Shown piece by piece: positions 55,518 through 64,000 of a stretch of DNA of 64,000 nucleotides. The stretch is from JBBIPA01 sp963820495. GTDB taxonomy: Bacteria > Chloroflexota > Dehalococcoidia > GIF9 > UBA5629. Each line of letters opens with the position of its first letter. The stretch's first letter is position 1. The notes beneath the pieces were generated by a model, which searched no databases, had not been told where the DNA came from, and saw only the letters and a program-made list of their open reading frames with translations. The translations under genes and the position numbers were made by a program. Location of the stretch: NCBI GenBank assembly GCA_963820495.1, contig CAWGAF010000002.1:992001-1056000 (forward strand), read 5' to 3'.

Positions 55518-55611
55518 TGGCGGAGGGAATGGGATTCGAACCCATGACCCCAATTTTACTCAGGGTAACCGCTTAGCAGGCGGCCGCACTAGACCACTAT
55601 GCGATCCCTCC
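55518..55611 (-). tRNA. tRNA-Ser (anticodon GCT)
   Basis: On the minus strand acceptor stem GGAGGGA pairs with TCCCTCC, discriminator G and encoded CCA (55518-55520). Anticodon loop CTGCTAA between CCGC and GCGG gives GCT. A long variable arm (TTACCCTGAGTAAAATTGGG) fits serine tRNAs. Confidence 0.95.
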
Positions 55612-55782
55612 GATACTAAGAGAAGCCGTTTAAATTCCTTCAATATTATAAGTTTTTTCCTTATATTCAAGCAACAGTAGTTTCCCCCATTTACTATACT
55701 AGATTCGATTATTAGAATGAAGTATGTGAAGGACATTGAAAGAAGCTATATTTAAATGCTATGATGCTGTATTAGATAGGTT

Positions 55783-56274
55783 ATGGTAAAGCATGAAATA
55801 AATGTTTATCTGGAACCGAAGCTTGCAATCGCAATTAAGAAATCTTGGTTTATAAGTATAATTCACAAGATTCTAGATGCCCTAGAAATTACAACATTCT
55901 TAGAATTAGGATTGGTACTTACTAATGGCGAGGTAATTCAGCAACTCAATAAAACATATAGAAATAAAGATGAACCTACTGATGTAATTGCCTTTTACAT
56001 GTTCTCCCAGCAGGATACAATGGGAACTAAATTTGTAGCTCCCCCAAATGGGAAATCCCATTTGGGGGAAATTGTAATTTCATATCCTCAGGCAGTTTAT
56101 CAAGCGAAGGGGAGAAAACATGATATCGAGCTAGAGCTTATAATACTAATAATACACGGCATTCTTCATCTTTTAGGTTATGATCACGAGCGATCTGCAG
56201 AAGAAAAACAGCTTATGGGCACCAGGGAAAAAGAGATTTTAAAGAAATTAGGTTATTGCCAGAGTAAACAATGA
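55783..56274 (+). CDS. ybeY: endoribonuclease YbeY
   Basis: Metal-dependent RNase for 16S rRNA maturation and quality control. 163 residues; signature HGILHLLGYDHER with three His; upstream TYRNKDEPTDVIAF and SHLGEIVISYPQA. The start at ATG 55783 lacks a strong ribosome binding site. A perfect 13-bp palindrome lies within the gene (56041-56068). Confidence 0.93.
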   Translation: MVKHEINVYLEPKLAIAIKKSWFISIIHKILDALEITTFLELGLVLTNGEVIQQLNKTYRNKDEPTDVIAFYMFSQQDTMGTKFVAPPNGKSHLGEIVISYPQAVYQAKGRKHDIELELIILIIHGILHLLGYDHERSAEEKQLMGTREKEILKKLGYCQSKQ

Positions 56275-56312
56275 CAAACTTCATTCCTCGTACACGCAAC
56301 CGGCATTAGAGT

Positions 56313-56951
56313 TTATAATTTTATTACTCTAGGATTTATTCGGCATTTCTCAGCAGTAATGATAGAAGCTATCTGATAAACCGTGAGGCCAATATTATTT
56401 TTATGATTTACTACGAAGTAGTCAAAAAGGGATAAGCTCTTCATTTCCTCTTCTGCCTTTTTCAGCCGCAGTTTCAAATCAGATTGTGATTGGTGATTGT
56501 TACGTTGCTTCAAACGCTCAGCTAATTCATCCATAGATGGGGTAACCAAGAAAATGAATACTGATTCAGCTATGATTCGTTTAAGAGTAGCTGCTCCCTG
56601 AACATCTACTTTGACGATCACATCCTGGCCACTTTTCAATGCTTTCTTTATCTCATCTTTAGGTACACCATAGTGGTTCCCATAGACCTTTGCCCATTCT
56701 AAAAACTTTTTCTCCTTCACCATTTTCTGAAACTGTTCGTCAGAGATAAATCGGTAATGAACTCTATCCATTTCACCTAGTCGTTTTGGGCGGGTAGTAA
56801 CCGTAACCACATAGTGAAAAGGAAATCCTAAGTCCTTCATTCTAGCTAGAACTGCATCTTTGCCTGCTCCAGACGGTCCAGAGAGGACAACAAGCAAGGG
56901 CTGTTTCTTGGAACTAATGTTTGTAAGTAGTTTTTTTTGTAGTTGTTTCAC
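56313..56951 (-). CDS. gmk: guanylate kinase
   Basis: Phosphorylates GMP to GDP with ATP. 212 residues; P-loop SGPSGAGKDA (25-33), TTRPKRLGEMDRVHYRFIS for GMP binding and VDVQGAATLK. The N-terminal about 17 residues are an extension; the Met codons allow no clear alternative. Followed by no gene on its strand. Confidence 0.95.
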   Translation of the reverse strand: MKQLQKKLLTNISSKKQPLLVVLSGPSGAGKDAVLARMKDLGFPFHYVVTVTTRPKRLGEMDRVHYRFISDEQFQKMVKEKKFLEWAKVYGNHYGVPKDEIKKALKSGQDVIVKVDVQGAATLKRIIAESVFIFLVTPSMDELAERLKQRNNHQSQSDLKLRLKKAEEEMKSLSLFDYFVVNHKNNIGLTVYQIASIITAEKCRINPRVIKL

Positions 56952-57123
56952 TCTTTATCCCGTATATCCATCCATAAAGGATTATCGACTAACTTTCCTA
57001 TGGCTTATATTCATATTTGATAGATTTTGGAGATGTAGCAGCTAATACTACGTATTCTATATCAATAATAATAGTTGTTTTCACTTTTCTAGCATGAGTG
57101 ACATCAACAGGCATTTTTTAGCA

Positions 57124-58437
57124 TTAATATTCAACCACTTTCCCCAGTTGTTCCCAGAAATCTGGATAAGATATTTCTGCTACTTGAGATTTTTCGATTA
57201 TAGTTTCCCCTTTAGCCATCAATCCCGCTACAGCTAGGCTCATTGCCAGTCGATGGTCAAAATGGCTACTAACTTCCGCACCATCAAGTGGAAAACCACC
57301 ATGGATTACCATGCCGTCAGGCAATGCCTCGATTCTAGCACCAAGGCAAGATAATTCTCTAACTGTTGCCGATATTCTATCAGATTCTTTGACTCTTAGC
57401 TCACTAGCGTCTTTGATTATAGTAGTGCCAGTGGCAAAGCAGGCAGCGACTGCTAAAATGGGTATTTCGTCAATAAGTCTGGGTACTATTTCTCCCTTAA
57501 TCTCAATGGCTCTAAGTTGACTTGATTCTATATATATGTCGGCAACTGGCTCATTGCACTCTAGTCGTCGATTTTCTAATTTTATTCTAGCTCCCATGGC
57601 CAATAGCGCATCTATGATGCCAGTTCTCGTAGGATTAATGCCACAGTTAACTACCTTAATACTAGCATTGGCGTGGATAGCTCCAGCAACCAGCCAGTAT
57701 GCTGCTGAGCTAATATCACCTGGTACATGAAGGTTTAAAGCGGCTAGTGGTTTTGTGATTGGCATCAAGGAAACAGAACCTTTATTAAGTCTAATCTCTA
57801 CTCCCATCTGTTTAAGCAATCGTTCTGTATGATCACGTGATATCTGGGGCTGTTCTATTGTAGTTTGACCTGTAGCAAAAAGGCTAGCTAGCAAAATTGC
57901 CGACTTGATTTGAGCACTGGGGACTGGCAGAGAATACGAAATGCTATGGAGTTTTTTACCTCTAATAACCAAAGGAGCCAGGGAATTATTACAACGACCA
58001 TAGATTTCTGCTCCCATTAGTTGTAGCGGCTCTATCAATCGTTTCATAGGTCGGGTGCGAAGGGAAACATCACCCGTGATTATAGAAATAAAGGATTGGG
58101 CTGCAAGGATACCACTCAGAAGCCGCATAGTGGTGGCGCTGTTACCAGCATTTAGTACATTACGGGCTTCTTGCAAGCCTGTGCTATCAGCTCCTTGGAT
58201 ATATAAGGAAAGGGCTTTACTCTCTTTCTTGCTAATTCTAACACCAAGGGATTTCAAACAACTTAGTGTAGATAGACAATCATTTCCTGGTGAAAAATTA
58301 CCTATTTCACTGAGGCCTGAAGCTAAGCTACATAGAATAGCTGCTCGGTGAGAAATGGATTTGTCGCCGGGTACCACCACCTCTCCAGCTATTTTTTTAG
58401 CCCGTTGGATTTTTTTAATTAGCGCTTTCCCAACCAC
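57124..58437 (-). CDS. aroA: 3-phosphoshikimate 1-carboxyvinyltransferase
   Basis: EPSP synthase of aromatic amino acid synthesis. 437 residues; VVPGDKSISHRAAILCSLAS near the start, LNAGNSATTMRLLSGILAAQ, and C-terminal KESDRISATVRELS and DHRLAMSLAVAGL. Its start overlaps the tyrA end by 19 bp on the same strand, so the two are co-translated; together they act in chorismate and tyrosine synthesis. Confidence 0.95.
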   Translation of the reverse strand: MVGKALIKKIQRAKKIAGEVVVPGDKSISHRAAILCSLASGLSEIGNFSPGNDCLSTLSCLKSLGVRISKKESKALSLYIQGADSTGLQEARNVLNAGNSATTMRLLSGILAAQSFISIITGDVSLRTRPMKRLIEPLQLMGAEIYGRCNNSLAPLVIRGKKLHSISYSLPVPSAQIKSAILLASLFATGQTTIEQPQISRDHTERLLKQMGVEIRLNKGSVSLMPITKPLAALNLHVPGDISSAAYWLVAGAIHANASIKVVNCGINPTRTGIIDALLAMGARIKLENRRLECNEPVADIYIESSQLRAIEIKGEIVPRLIDEIPILAVAACFATGTTIIKDASELRVKESDRISATVRELSCLGARIEALPDGMVIHGGFPLDGAEVSSHFDHRLAMSLAVAGLMAKGETIIEKSQVAEISYPDFWEQLGKVVEY

Positions 58438-59273
58438 TCTCTTCTTGCCTCATTAGCCATAGTTAAAACGTTTTGTATCTCTTTATCACCTTTGCTAATC
58501 AGTTTGCTTAGCCGCTGTAATTTCTTACTAAATTCATCTATCCAGTAGATTATTGCAGATTTATTGCTAAGGCAAATATGCGAGTTGACCTCTGGATTTC
58601 CCGAGGCAAGACGGGTAAGATCACAATAACCAGTTGATGCCAGCTGTGACATCTGTGGCCAGGATAAGTTTTGAGTAGTCGCTAAGGTAAGTGCCACAGA
58701 CAATAACAAAGGAAGGTGGCTTATTCCAGCAACTAGCTTATCATGTTCCTGAGCGGCAAGGAAGAAAGGTTTAGCGCCTATACTCTCTACCATGTCTGCC
58801 ATAACCTGTGTTGCTAATGGTGTAGCTTGTGAACCAGTTACTAGGCAATAAACACTATCTTTAAACAAATCGGCATCAGCAGCTTGAATGCCAAACTTTT
58901 CCTTACCTGCCATGGGATGTCCCCCAATAAAGTTAGTTTGTGATGGTAACAGCTCTTGTGCCCAGTTCATAACCTGAAGTTTGGTACTGGCAGTATCAGT
59001 AACTATGCAATCAGAAGACAATTGTGGGGCTATCCGGGTAAAAATATCTTTTATGGTCAGGACTGGAGTAGATACAACGATTATGTCGGAATCCTGGATT
59101 ATTCTGTCTAGGCTCAATTCAAATTTATCGATCGCACCTAATTTTTGAGCCATTTGGCCTGTTTCCTGCTGACGCACATAACCAATAATCTGCGCCTGCC
59201 GCCAATTATTTTTTTTAAGAGCCAGACCTATGGAGCTACCGATAAGCCCTAAACCAATAATAGAAATACGCAT
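58419..59273 (-). CDS. tyrA: prephenate dehydrogenase
   Basis: NAD(P)-dependent enzyme toward tyrosine. 284 residues; Rossmann start RISIIGLGLIGSSIGLALKK, TDTASTKLQVMNWAQELLPS, FIGGHPMAGKEKFGIQAADA (with the conserved His), and a helical C-terminal domain (HDKLVAGISHLPLLLSVALT). Next to aroA, which it precedes in the operon. Confidence 0.93.
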   Translation of the reverse strand: MRISIIGLGLIGSSIGLALKKNNWRQAQIIGYVRQQETGQMAQKLGAIDKFELSLDRIIQDSDIIVVSTPVLTIKDIFTRIAPQLSSDCIVTDTASTKLQVMNWAQELLPSQTNFIGGHPMAGKEKFGIQAADADLFKDSVYCLVTGSQATPLATQVMADMVESIGAKPFFLAAQEHDKLVAGISHLPLLLSVALTLATTQNLSWPQMSQLASTGYCDLTRLASGNPEVNSHICLSNKSAIIYWIDEFSKKLQRLSKLISKGDKEIQNVLTMANEARREWLGKR

Positions 59274-59472
59274 TGCCCCTATTATATCACTTACATCACT
59301 CTCTAATTAGCAAAGAGAAGGATATGTATAAGCAGAAATTGATTGCCTTAATCTATTGATTTTACCATTAACATCCGATATACTCCATACAATAATAACC
59401 AAAAAACGATAGGCTATTGTTAGGCTATCTCAGGGCAAAGTACAAATATTTTGGTCTTTTTCCAGAGAGGAC

Positions 59473-60261
59473 ATGAAGTTAGCTATTACTGGCAAAGGTG
59501 GTGTTGGCAAGACTACAATATCAAGTCTCTTAGCATGGATTTATGCTGCTGAAGGTAGAAAAGTAATAGCCATCGATGCCAATCCCGATGCTAATCTGGC
59601 TGTAGCTTTAGGCTTCAGCGTTGATGAGGCTCAAAGTATAACTCCCATTGTAGAACTTAAAGACCTGATCGAGGAACGTACTGGAGCTAAAGCTGGCAGC
59701 TACGGAGCCTTTTTTAAAGCCAACCCAAAGGTTGATGACATCCCCGAGCGTTTCTCAATTGAAAAATACGGAATAAAACTTCTTGTTATGGGCACTGTTA
59801 AGAAAGGAGGCAGCGGTTGTCTGTGCCCAGAAGGAGCTATGCTAAAGAGTTTGCTTAGTCACCTGGTGTTAAGCAGGTCCGAGGTGGTTATTATGGACAT
59901 GGATGCTGGTGTGGAAAATTTGGGCAGGGGTACAGCTAAGGCAGTGAACGCTTTTATTATAATAGTCGAACCGGGACAGAGGAGCTTTCAGACAGCGAGA
60001 GCCATTCGTGACTTAGCTAAAGACTTGGGCGTTAAAAGATGTTATATAGTTGGTTCAAAATGCCGTAATAATAATGATCGACAATTTATTATCGACAATC
60101 TAGCCGATTTTGAAATACTAGGCTTTGTAAATTACCACTCTGAGGTAGTCGAAGCAGATAGATTGGGAAAGAGTGTATTTGAAATGGCTCCTCAAGCAGT
60201 GGCCGAAGCCAGAGAGATAAAAGCTAAGCTAGAAAACTTAGTACAACAGAAGAAGGGGTAA
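59473..60261 (+). CDS. cooC: CooC-type CODH maturation ATPase
   Basis: A 262-residue MinD/Mrp-like ATPase with deviant Walker A GKGGVGKTT (7-15), IDANPDANL, a Cys-x-Cys (GCLCPEGAM near 114-118) that binds nickel in CooC, and IMDMDAGVENLGRGTA. CooC inserts nickel into carbon monoxide dehydrogenase. No CODH gene is in the window, but its presence suggests a Wood-Ljungdahl pathway. pgk begins directly after its stop. Confidence 0.9.
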   Translation: MKLAITGKGGVGKTTISSLLAWIYAAEGRKVIAIDANPDANLAVALGFSVDEAQSITPIVELKDLIEERTGAKAGSYGAFFKANPKVDDIPERFSIEKYGIKLLVMGTVKKGGSGCLCPEGAMLKSLLSHLVLSRSEVVIMDMDAGVENLGRGTAKAVNAFIIIVEPGQRSFQTARAIRDLAKDLGVKRCYIVGSKCRNNNDRQFIIDNLADFEILGFVNYHSEVVEADRLGKSVFEMAPQAVAEAREIKAKLENLVQQKKG

Positions 60262-61451
60262 ATGGTAGAGAAGAAGACAATAAGAGACGCAAGAGTCGGA
60301 GGGAAACGAGTGCTAGTCAGAGTTGATTTTAATGTACCACTCGACATTAAGACTGATATTATAGCCGATGATAGCCGGATTAAATCCACTTTACCCACAA
60401 TAAAATATTTAATCGACCACAAGGCAAAGGTTATTTTATGTTCCCACCTTGGGCGCCCAGATGGGAAAGTGGTTGAGGGACTACGGATGAAACCAGTAGC
60501 AGAGCGATTATCCCAACTTATTAAATTGCCTGTATTAATTGCCTCAGACTGTGTGGGCGTTGAAGTGAAAAAGAAAGTTGATACTCTTAAGGACAGAGAG
60601 ATCCTACTTTTAGAAAATCTCCGTTTTCACCCTGAAGAAGAAGCAAATGACCCTAACTTTGCCAAAGCGCTGGCTGAACTAGCTGATATTTATGTAGACG
60701 ATGCTTTTGGCACAGCTCATCGGGCTCATGCCTCTACTGTGGGAGTAGCCAAATATCTCCCAGCATTTTCTGGCTTTCTCATGGAAAAAGAATTAAAGAC
60801 GCTGGGTAAACTCCTGGCAAATCCCAAACATCCTTTCGCTGCTTTATTGGGAGGTGCTAAGGTCAGTGATAAGATCGGCTTCATTCAGAACATTTTAAAT
60901 AAGATTGAGATATTGTTAATCGGTGGTGGCATGGCAGCTAATTTCTTAAAAGTTAAGGGTTATGAAGTAGGACGTTCTAAAGTTGAGATTGACAAGCTGG
61001 ATTTAGCTAACAATATACTTAAGTATATCGAGAAAGAAAGAATATCCTTATCACTTCCCGTCGATATCATGATAACGGATAGCATCGATAGCCAAGCTAA
61101 AGGTGAAATTGTATCAATAACAGAGATACCTTCAGATAAATATATTGTGGACATTGGCCCTAAAACGATAGAGTTATTTTCTCGGCAATTAAAAAAGTGT
61201 CGGACTATTTTTTGGAACGGACCCATGGGAATCTACGAGATACCCCAATTTGCCAATGGGACTAAGGCAATGGTCAATCTGTTAGCCAATCTCAAGATAA
61301 CGACGATTGTTGGGGGGGCTCAACTGCTGAAATTGTGGAGGAAATGAACCTGACAGATAAGATGACTCATGTTTCCACAGGCGGTGGTGCCAGCTTAGAG
61401 TTTCTCGAAGGGAAAACTTTACCCGGCATAGCAGTACTTCAGGATAAATAG
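60262..61451 (+). CDS. pgk: phosphoglycerate kinase, frame break in a G7 run
   Basis: Glycolytic ATP-forming kinase. The frame has RVDFNVPLDIKTDIIADDSR, ICSH-like VILCSHLGRPDGKVVEG, ENLRFHPEEEANDPNF and FLMEKELKTLGKLLANPKHP. It stops at 61347 after IVGG. Reading one base back at the seven G (61312-61318) restores STAEIVEEMNLTDKMTHVST, GGGASLEFLEGKTLPG and TAG 61449-61451, which overlaps the next start. A missing G (eight would be right) is most likely. The full-length product would be about 396 residues. Confidence 0.9.
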
Positions 61452-62659
61452 TGGTGATTAGTCTGGAGCAACTAAAAGAAATCAGCGTGGTTTCAGATTC
61501 CAAGATAGTAATGCTGGTGATCGATGGTCTAGGTGGATTGCCTGACCCTAAAACCGGTAAGACAGAATTAGAAACAGCTTCAACCCCTAAATTCGATTAT
61601 TTAGCCAGGAATGGTATCTGTGGTTTAAGCATCCCAGTAAGCCAGGGTATCACACCTGGAAGTGGTGCTGGACATCTGGCGCTTTTTGGCTACGACCCTT
61701 TGAAATTTACCATTGGCAGAGGAGTTTTAGAAGCACTGGGAGTAGACTTCGAACTCGGTGAAAATGACATTGCCGCTCGAGGTAATTTTTGCAGTGTGGA
61801 TAGAAGCGGAATTATCACTGATCGGCGAGCCGGTCGCATTACTACAGATAAATGCACTGAACTATGCAATATATTAAGCAAAGTTCAACTAGAAGGCACT
61901 GAGTTTTTTATCCAGCCAGTCAAAGAGCATAGATTTTTATTTGTGCTGCGGGGAAAGGGTATGTCAGACGAGATTAGCGATACTGACCCCCAAAAAGTCG
62001 GACTTACTCCAATTAGAAGCATTGCCAGAGAAGAATCTGCTAAGAAAACGGCTAATCTGGTGAACGAGTTCATTGATAAAGCTGTCACACTTCTTGTTGA
62101 CCATAATCCAGCCAACATGGTTTTGCTCCGTGGATTCTCACGGAAACCTAATATCCCTTCTATGGAAGAAATATATCAACTGAAACCAGCAGCTATAGCT
62201 ATGTATCCTATGTATCGAGGACTTGCTAAACTGATCGGTATGGATGTTTTTAGAGCTACTGATGGTATTGAGGAAGAACTGGCGATTTTAAATGATTGCT
62301 ACAATGAGCATGACTTCTTCTTTATCCATGTTAAGAAAACAGACAGCGCCGGTGAAGATGGTAATTTTAGAAAAAAGGTACAGGTAATTGAGGAAGTCGA
62401 CTCTGTTTTGCCCAAACTTATGAATTTAAAGCCAGATGTTATTGTAGTTACTGGAGACCATTCGACTCCAGCTATACTAAAAGGCCATAGCTGGCATCCA
62501 GTTCCCTTTTTGCTGTATTCCAAATGGTGCCGGCCAGACAAGGTAAAGAAATTTTCTGAGTCAGCCTGTGTTGCAGGCAGCCTTGGTACATTCCTTGCTG
62601 TGGACATCATGCGATTGGCCATGGCAAATGCTTTAAAATTAAACAAATTTGGAGCTTGA
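61451..62659 (+). CDS. apgM: 2,3-bisphosphoglycerate-independent phosphoglycerate mutase (ApgM type)
   Basis: Alkaline-phosphatase-superfamily mutase interconverting 3- and 2-phosphoglycerate. About 402 residues from GTG 61451 (GTG 61454 possible). Metal and substrate motifs: VMLVIDGLGGLPDPKTGKTE, GITPGSGAGHLALFGYDP, FFFIHVKKTDSAGEDGNF and VVTGDHSTPAILKGHSW. This is the archaeal-type enzyme, found in some bacteria. Start overlaps the pgk stop, and the tpiA start follows its own stop closely, so one operon. Confidence 0.93.
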   Translation: MVISLEQLKEISVVSDSKIVMLVIDGLGGLPDPKTGKTELETASTPKFDYLARNGICGLSIPVSQGITPGSGAGHLALFGYDPLKFTIGRGVLEALGVDFELGENDIAARGNFCSVDRSGIITDRRAGRITTDKCTELCNILSKVQLEGTEFFIQPVKEHRFLFVLRGKGMSDEISDTDPQKVGLTPIRSIAREESAKKTANLVNEFIDKAVTLLVDHNPANMVLLRGFSRKPNIPSMEEIYQLKPAAIAMYPMYRGLAKLIGMDVFRATDGIEEELAILNDCYNEHDFFFIHVKKTDSAGEDGNFRKKVQVIEEVDSVLPKLMNLKPDVIVVTGDHSTPAILKGHSWHPVPFLLYSKWCRPDKVKKFSESACVAGSLGTFLAVDIMRLAMANALKLNKFGA

Positions 62660-62661
62660 TT

Positions 62662-63426
62662 ATGCGGAAACCACTCATTGCTGGCAATTGGAAAATGAAT
62701 ACCAACATTTCTCAAGCTACAAGTCTTGTACAGGATATGTTGGCAGATTTGGATAAAATACAAGGTGTGGAGAAAGTGCTCTGCCCTCCCTTTATTTCAC
62801 TGAGTGCTATAAAAGAGATAATTAAAAGCACATCCATCAGGTTAGGTGCTCAGAATATGTATTTCGAGGATAAAGGTGCCTACACTGGTGAAATTTCGCC
62901 TCTAATGCTTATCGATTTATGCGACTTTGTTATCCTGGGTCATTCGGAGCGACGGCAATATTTCGCTGAAACCGATGAGCTAATCAATAAAAAAGTACAA
63001 GCTGCCCTAGAATCAAGCCTCACGCCTATTTTGTGTGTTGGCGAGAAACTCGAAGAAAATGAGGCAAATAAGACTGAAGAGATAATCGCCAGACAGATTA
63101 GGAAAGGACTGAAAGGTATCAAACCAAATAGCAGGCTGGTGATTGCCTACGAACCTATCTGGGCTATAGGTACTGGCAAAGCCGCTACGGGTAAACAGGC
63201 TAACACTACGATTAATCTTATCCGCAGCACTGTTGCCAACATTTGGGATCCAGAGACGGTAAAATCAATACGTTTACTTTATGGTGGTAGTGTTACTGCC
63301 ACTAATATCGCCGGATTCATAACTGAACCAGAAATCGATGGAGCTTTGGTCGGCGGTGCCAGCCTGAAAGCTGATGACTTTGTGAACATAGTAAACCAAA
63401 CTGCAGTTCTAAAAGCAGCCAAATGA
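62662..63426 (+). CDS. tpiA: triosephosphate isomerase
   Basis: Interconverts glyceraldehyde-3-phosphate and dihydroxyacetone phosphate. I start at ATG 62662 (MRKPLIAGNWKMNTN), with GGAG seven bases upstream. Active-site residues: Lys in AGNWKMN, His in ILGHSERRQYF, Glu in AYEPIWAIGTGKA; phosphate-gripping LLYGGSVTATN. About 254 residues. Its stop overlaps the miaA ATG (ATGA). Confidence 0.96.
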   Translation: MRKPLIAGNWKMNTNISQATSLVQDMLADLDKIQGVEKVLCPPFISLSAIKEIIKSTSIRLGAQNMYFEDKGAYTGEISPLMLIDLCDFVILGHSERRQYFAETDELINKKVQAALESSLTPILCVGEKLEENEANKTEEIIARQIRKGLKGIKPNSRLVIAYEPIWAIGTGKAATGKQANTTINLIRSTVANIWDPETVKSIRLLYGGSVTATNIAGFITEPEIDGALVGGASLKADDFVNIVNQTAVLKAAK

Positions 63427-64000
63427 AACGCCTTGTTGTTGTCATCGGACCAACAGCGGTAGGCAAAACAAAACTTGCTTTACGTTTGACACAGGAGTTC
63501 AATGGCGAGATAGTAAATGCCGATAGTCGTCAGGTATATCGCTTCATGGATATCGGCACAGCTAAGCCTAGCCCAGCCGACAGAGCCATAACACCTCATC
63601 ATCTTATTGATATGATTAATCCCGATAAACCTTTTAGTCTTGCCTTATATAAGAATCTAGCTAGCAAGGCAATTGAAGATATTCAAATGCGCGGCAAGAT
63701 TCCATTTCTGGTAGGCGGCAGCGGCCTTTATATCTGGTCGGTAATAGAAGGATGGATCATACCTCGAGTGCCACCAAATATTGAATTTAGAAAACGCCTT
63801 GAGAAAATAGCAGCAGAGGAAGGCACCAGCGCTCTTTTCGAGGAACTAAAGAAAGTCGATCCTGTAGCTGCCATAAAAATAATGCCGACCAATCTGAGGC
63901 GAATCATTAGAGCCTTGGAGATACATCAAGCTACAGGACGTCCTCCTTCTCAATCATGGCAAAAAAAACTTCCGCCGTTTTCTACCATGATCATTGGCTT
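63423..64000 (+). CDS. miaA: tRNA dimethylallyltransferase (3' end beyond window)
   Basis: Adds dimethylallyl to A37 of tRNAs. From ATG 63423 the frame reads LVVVIGPTAVGKTKLALRL (P-loop), NADSRQVYRFMDIGTAKPS, FLVGGSGLYIWSVIEG and NLRRIIRALEIHQATGRPPS. It is open at the window end (193 codons visible). It supplies the substrate for MiaB, whose gene lies 8 kb away. Confidence 0.95.
   Translation, partial: MKRLVVVIGPTAVGKTKLALRLTQEFNGEIVNADSRQVYRFMDIGTAKPSPADRAITPHHLIDMINPDKPFSLALYKNLASKAIEDIQMRGKIPFLVGGSGLYIWSVIEGWIIPRVPPNIEFRKRLEKIAAEEGTSALFEELKKVDPVAAIKIMPTNLRRIIRALEIHQATGRPPSQSWQKKLPPFSTMIIG

Overview
This window looks like the chromosome of an anaerobic, moderately AT-rich bacterium, most plausibly a Dehalococcoidia-type member of the Chloroflexota. 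That assignment is an inference. It rests on a fused pyruvate:ferredoxin oxidoreductase gamma/delta subunit with porA and porB, a CooC-type CODH maturation ATPase, archaeal-type phosphoglycerate mutase in a pgk-apgM-tpiA-miaA cluster, small zinc-ribbon proteins, and tRNA genes that encode their CCA ends. No rRNA gene or other taxonomic marker is present.

Layout. Positions 1-3305 are chromosomal core: topA (cut by the window edge), dprA and two tRNA-Ser genes, all on the minus strand. From 3267 to 42360 lies an integrated island of about 39 kb. A 39-bp stretch of tRNA-Ser(CGA), from the anticodon loop to the 5' end of the tRNA (3267-3305), is repeated exactly at 42322-42360. A tyrosine integrase (3395-4579, minus) sits beside the intact tRNA copy, and short TTTGCTAATAA-type repeats near both ends look like integrase arm sites.

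The island's left part (4.5-10.2 kb) is a decayed phage-like replication and packaging module: excisionase, a primase cut off in its TOPRIM domain, replisome organiser, DnaC-like loader, a frameshifted terminase small subunit, and an HTH gene with an in-frame TGA. The middle (10.2-27.9 kb) holds an IS1111-type IS110 element with subterminal inverted repeats; several poorly known gene pairs that could be defence genes; a CAP-domain lipoprotein; a UPF0489 protein; a GIY-YIG-like protein; a tandem triplet of about 58-residue paralogues facing an XRE regulator across a palindromic operator; zinc-ribbon proteins; a groEL scrap; a divergent recA behind a consensus promoter; an isochorismatase-like hydrolase and a methyltransferase. 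The right part (28-42 kb) holds a frameshifted glycogen phosphorylase carrying a hemerythrin-like C-terminal domain, a response regulator, a second IS110-family element, a PD-(D/E)XK-like gene opposite a two-gene ATP-binding cassette whose genes share ATGA, and an MgtA-like P-type ATPase.

Positions 42.4-64 kb are core again: uspA and terC-like genes; two separate sodium-pump beta/gamma pairs (oadB-oadG) flanking tRNA-Arg, porGD-porA-porB and tRNA-Pro; lexA with small neighbours; nadB-miaB; tRNA-Ser(GCU); ybeY; gmk; aroA-tyrA; cooC; pgk-apgM-tpiA-miaA. Single-base frame breaks in porA and pgk, one near a short T run and one in a run of seven G, may be sequence errors rather than real mutations.

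The strongest candidate for an undescribed system is the DUF3696-type ATPase with its unrecognised partner (35949-38359), possibly together with the divergent nuclease-like gene. The 12240-13094/11579-12109 pair and the HEPN-motif/membrane-protein pair (14905-16589) are weaker candidates. All functional claims for these are inferences from motifs and gene order.
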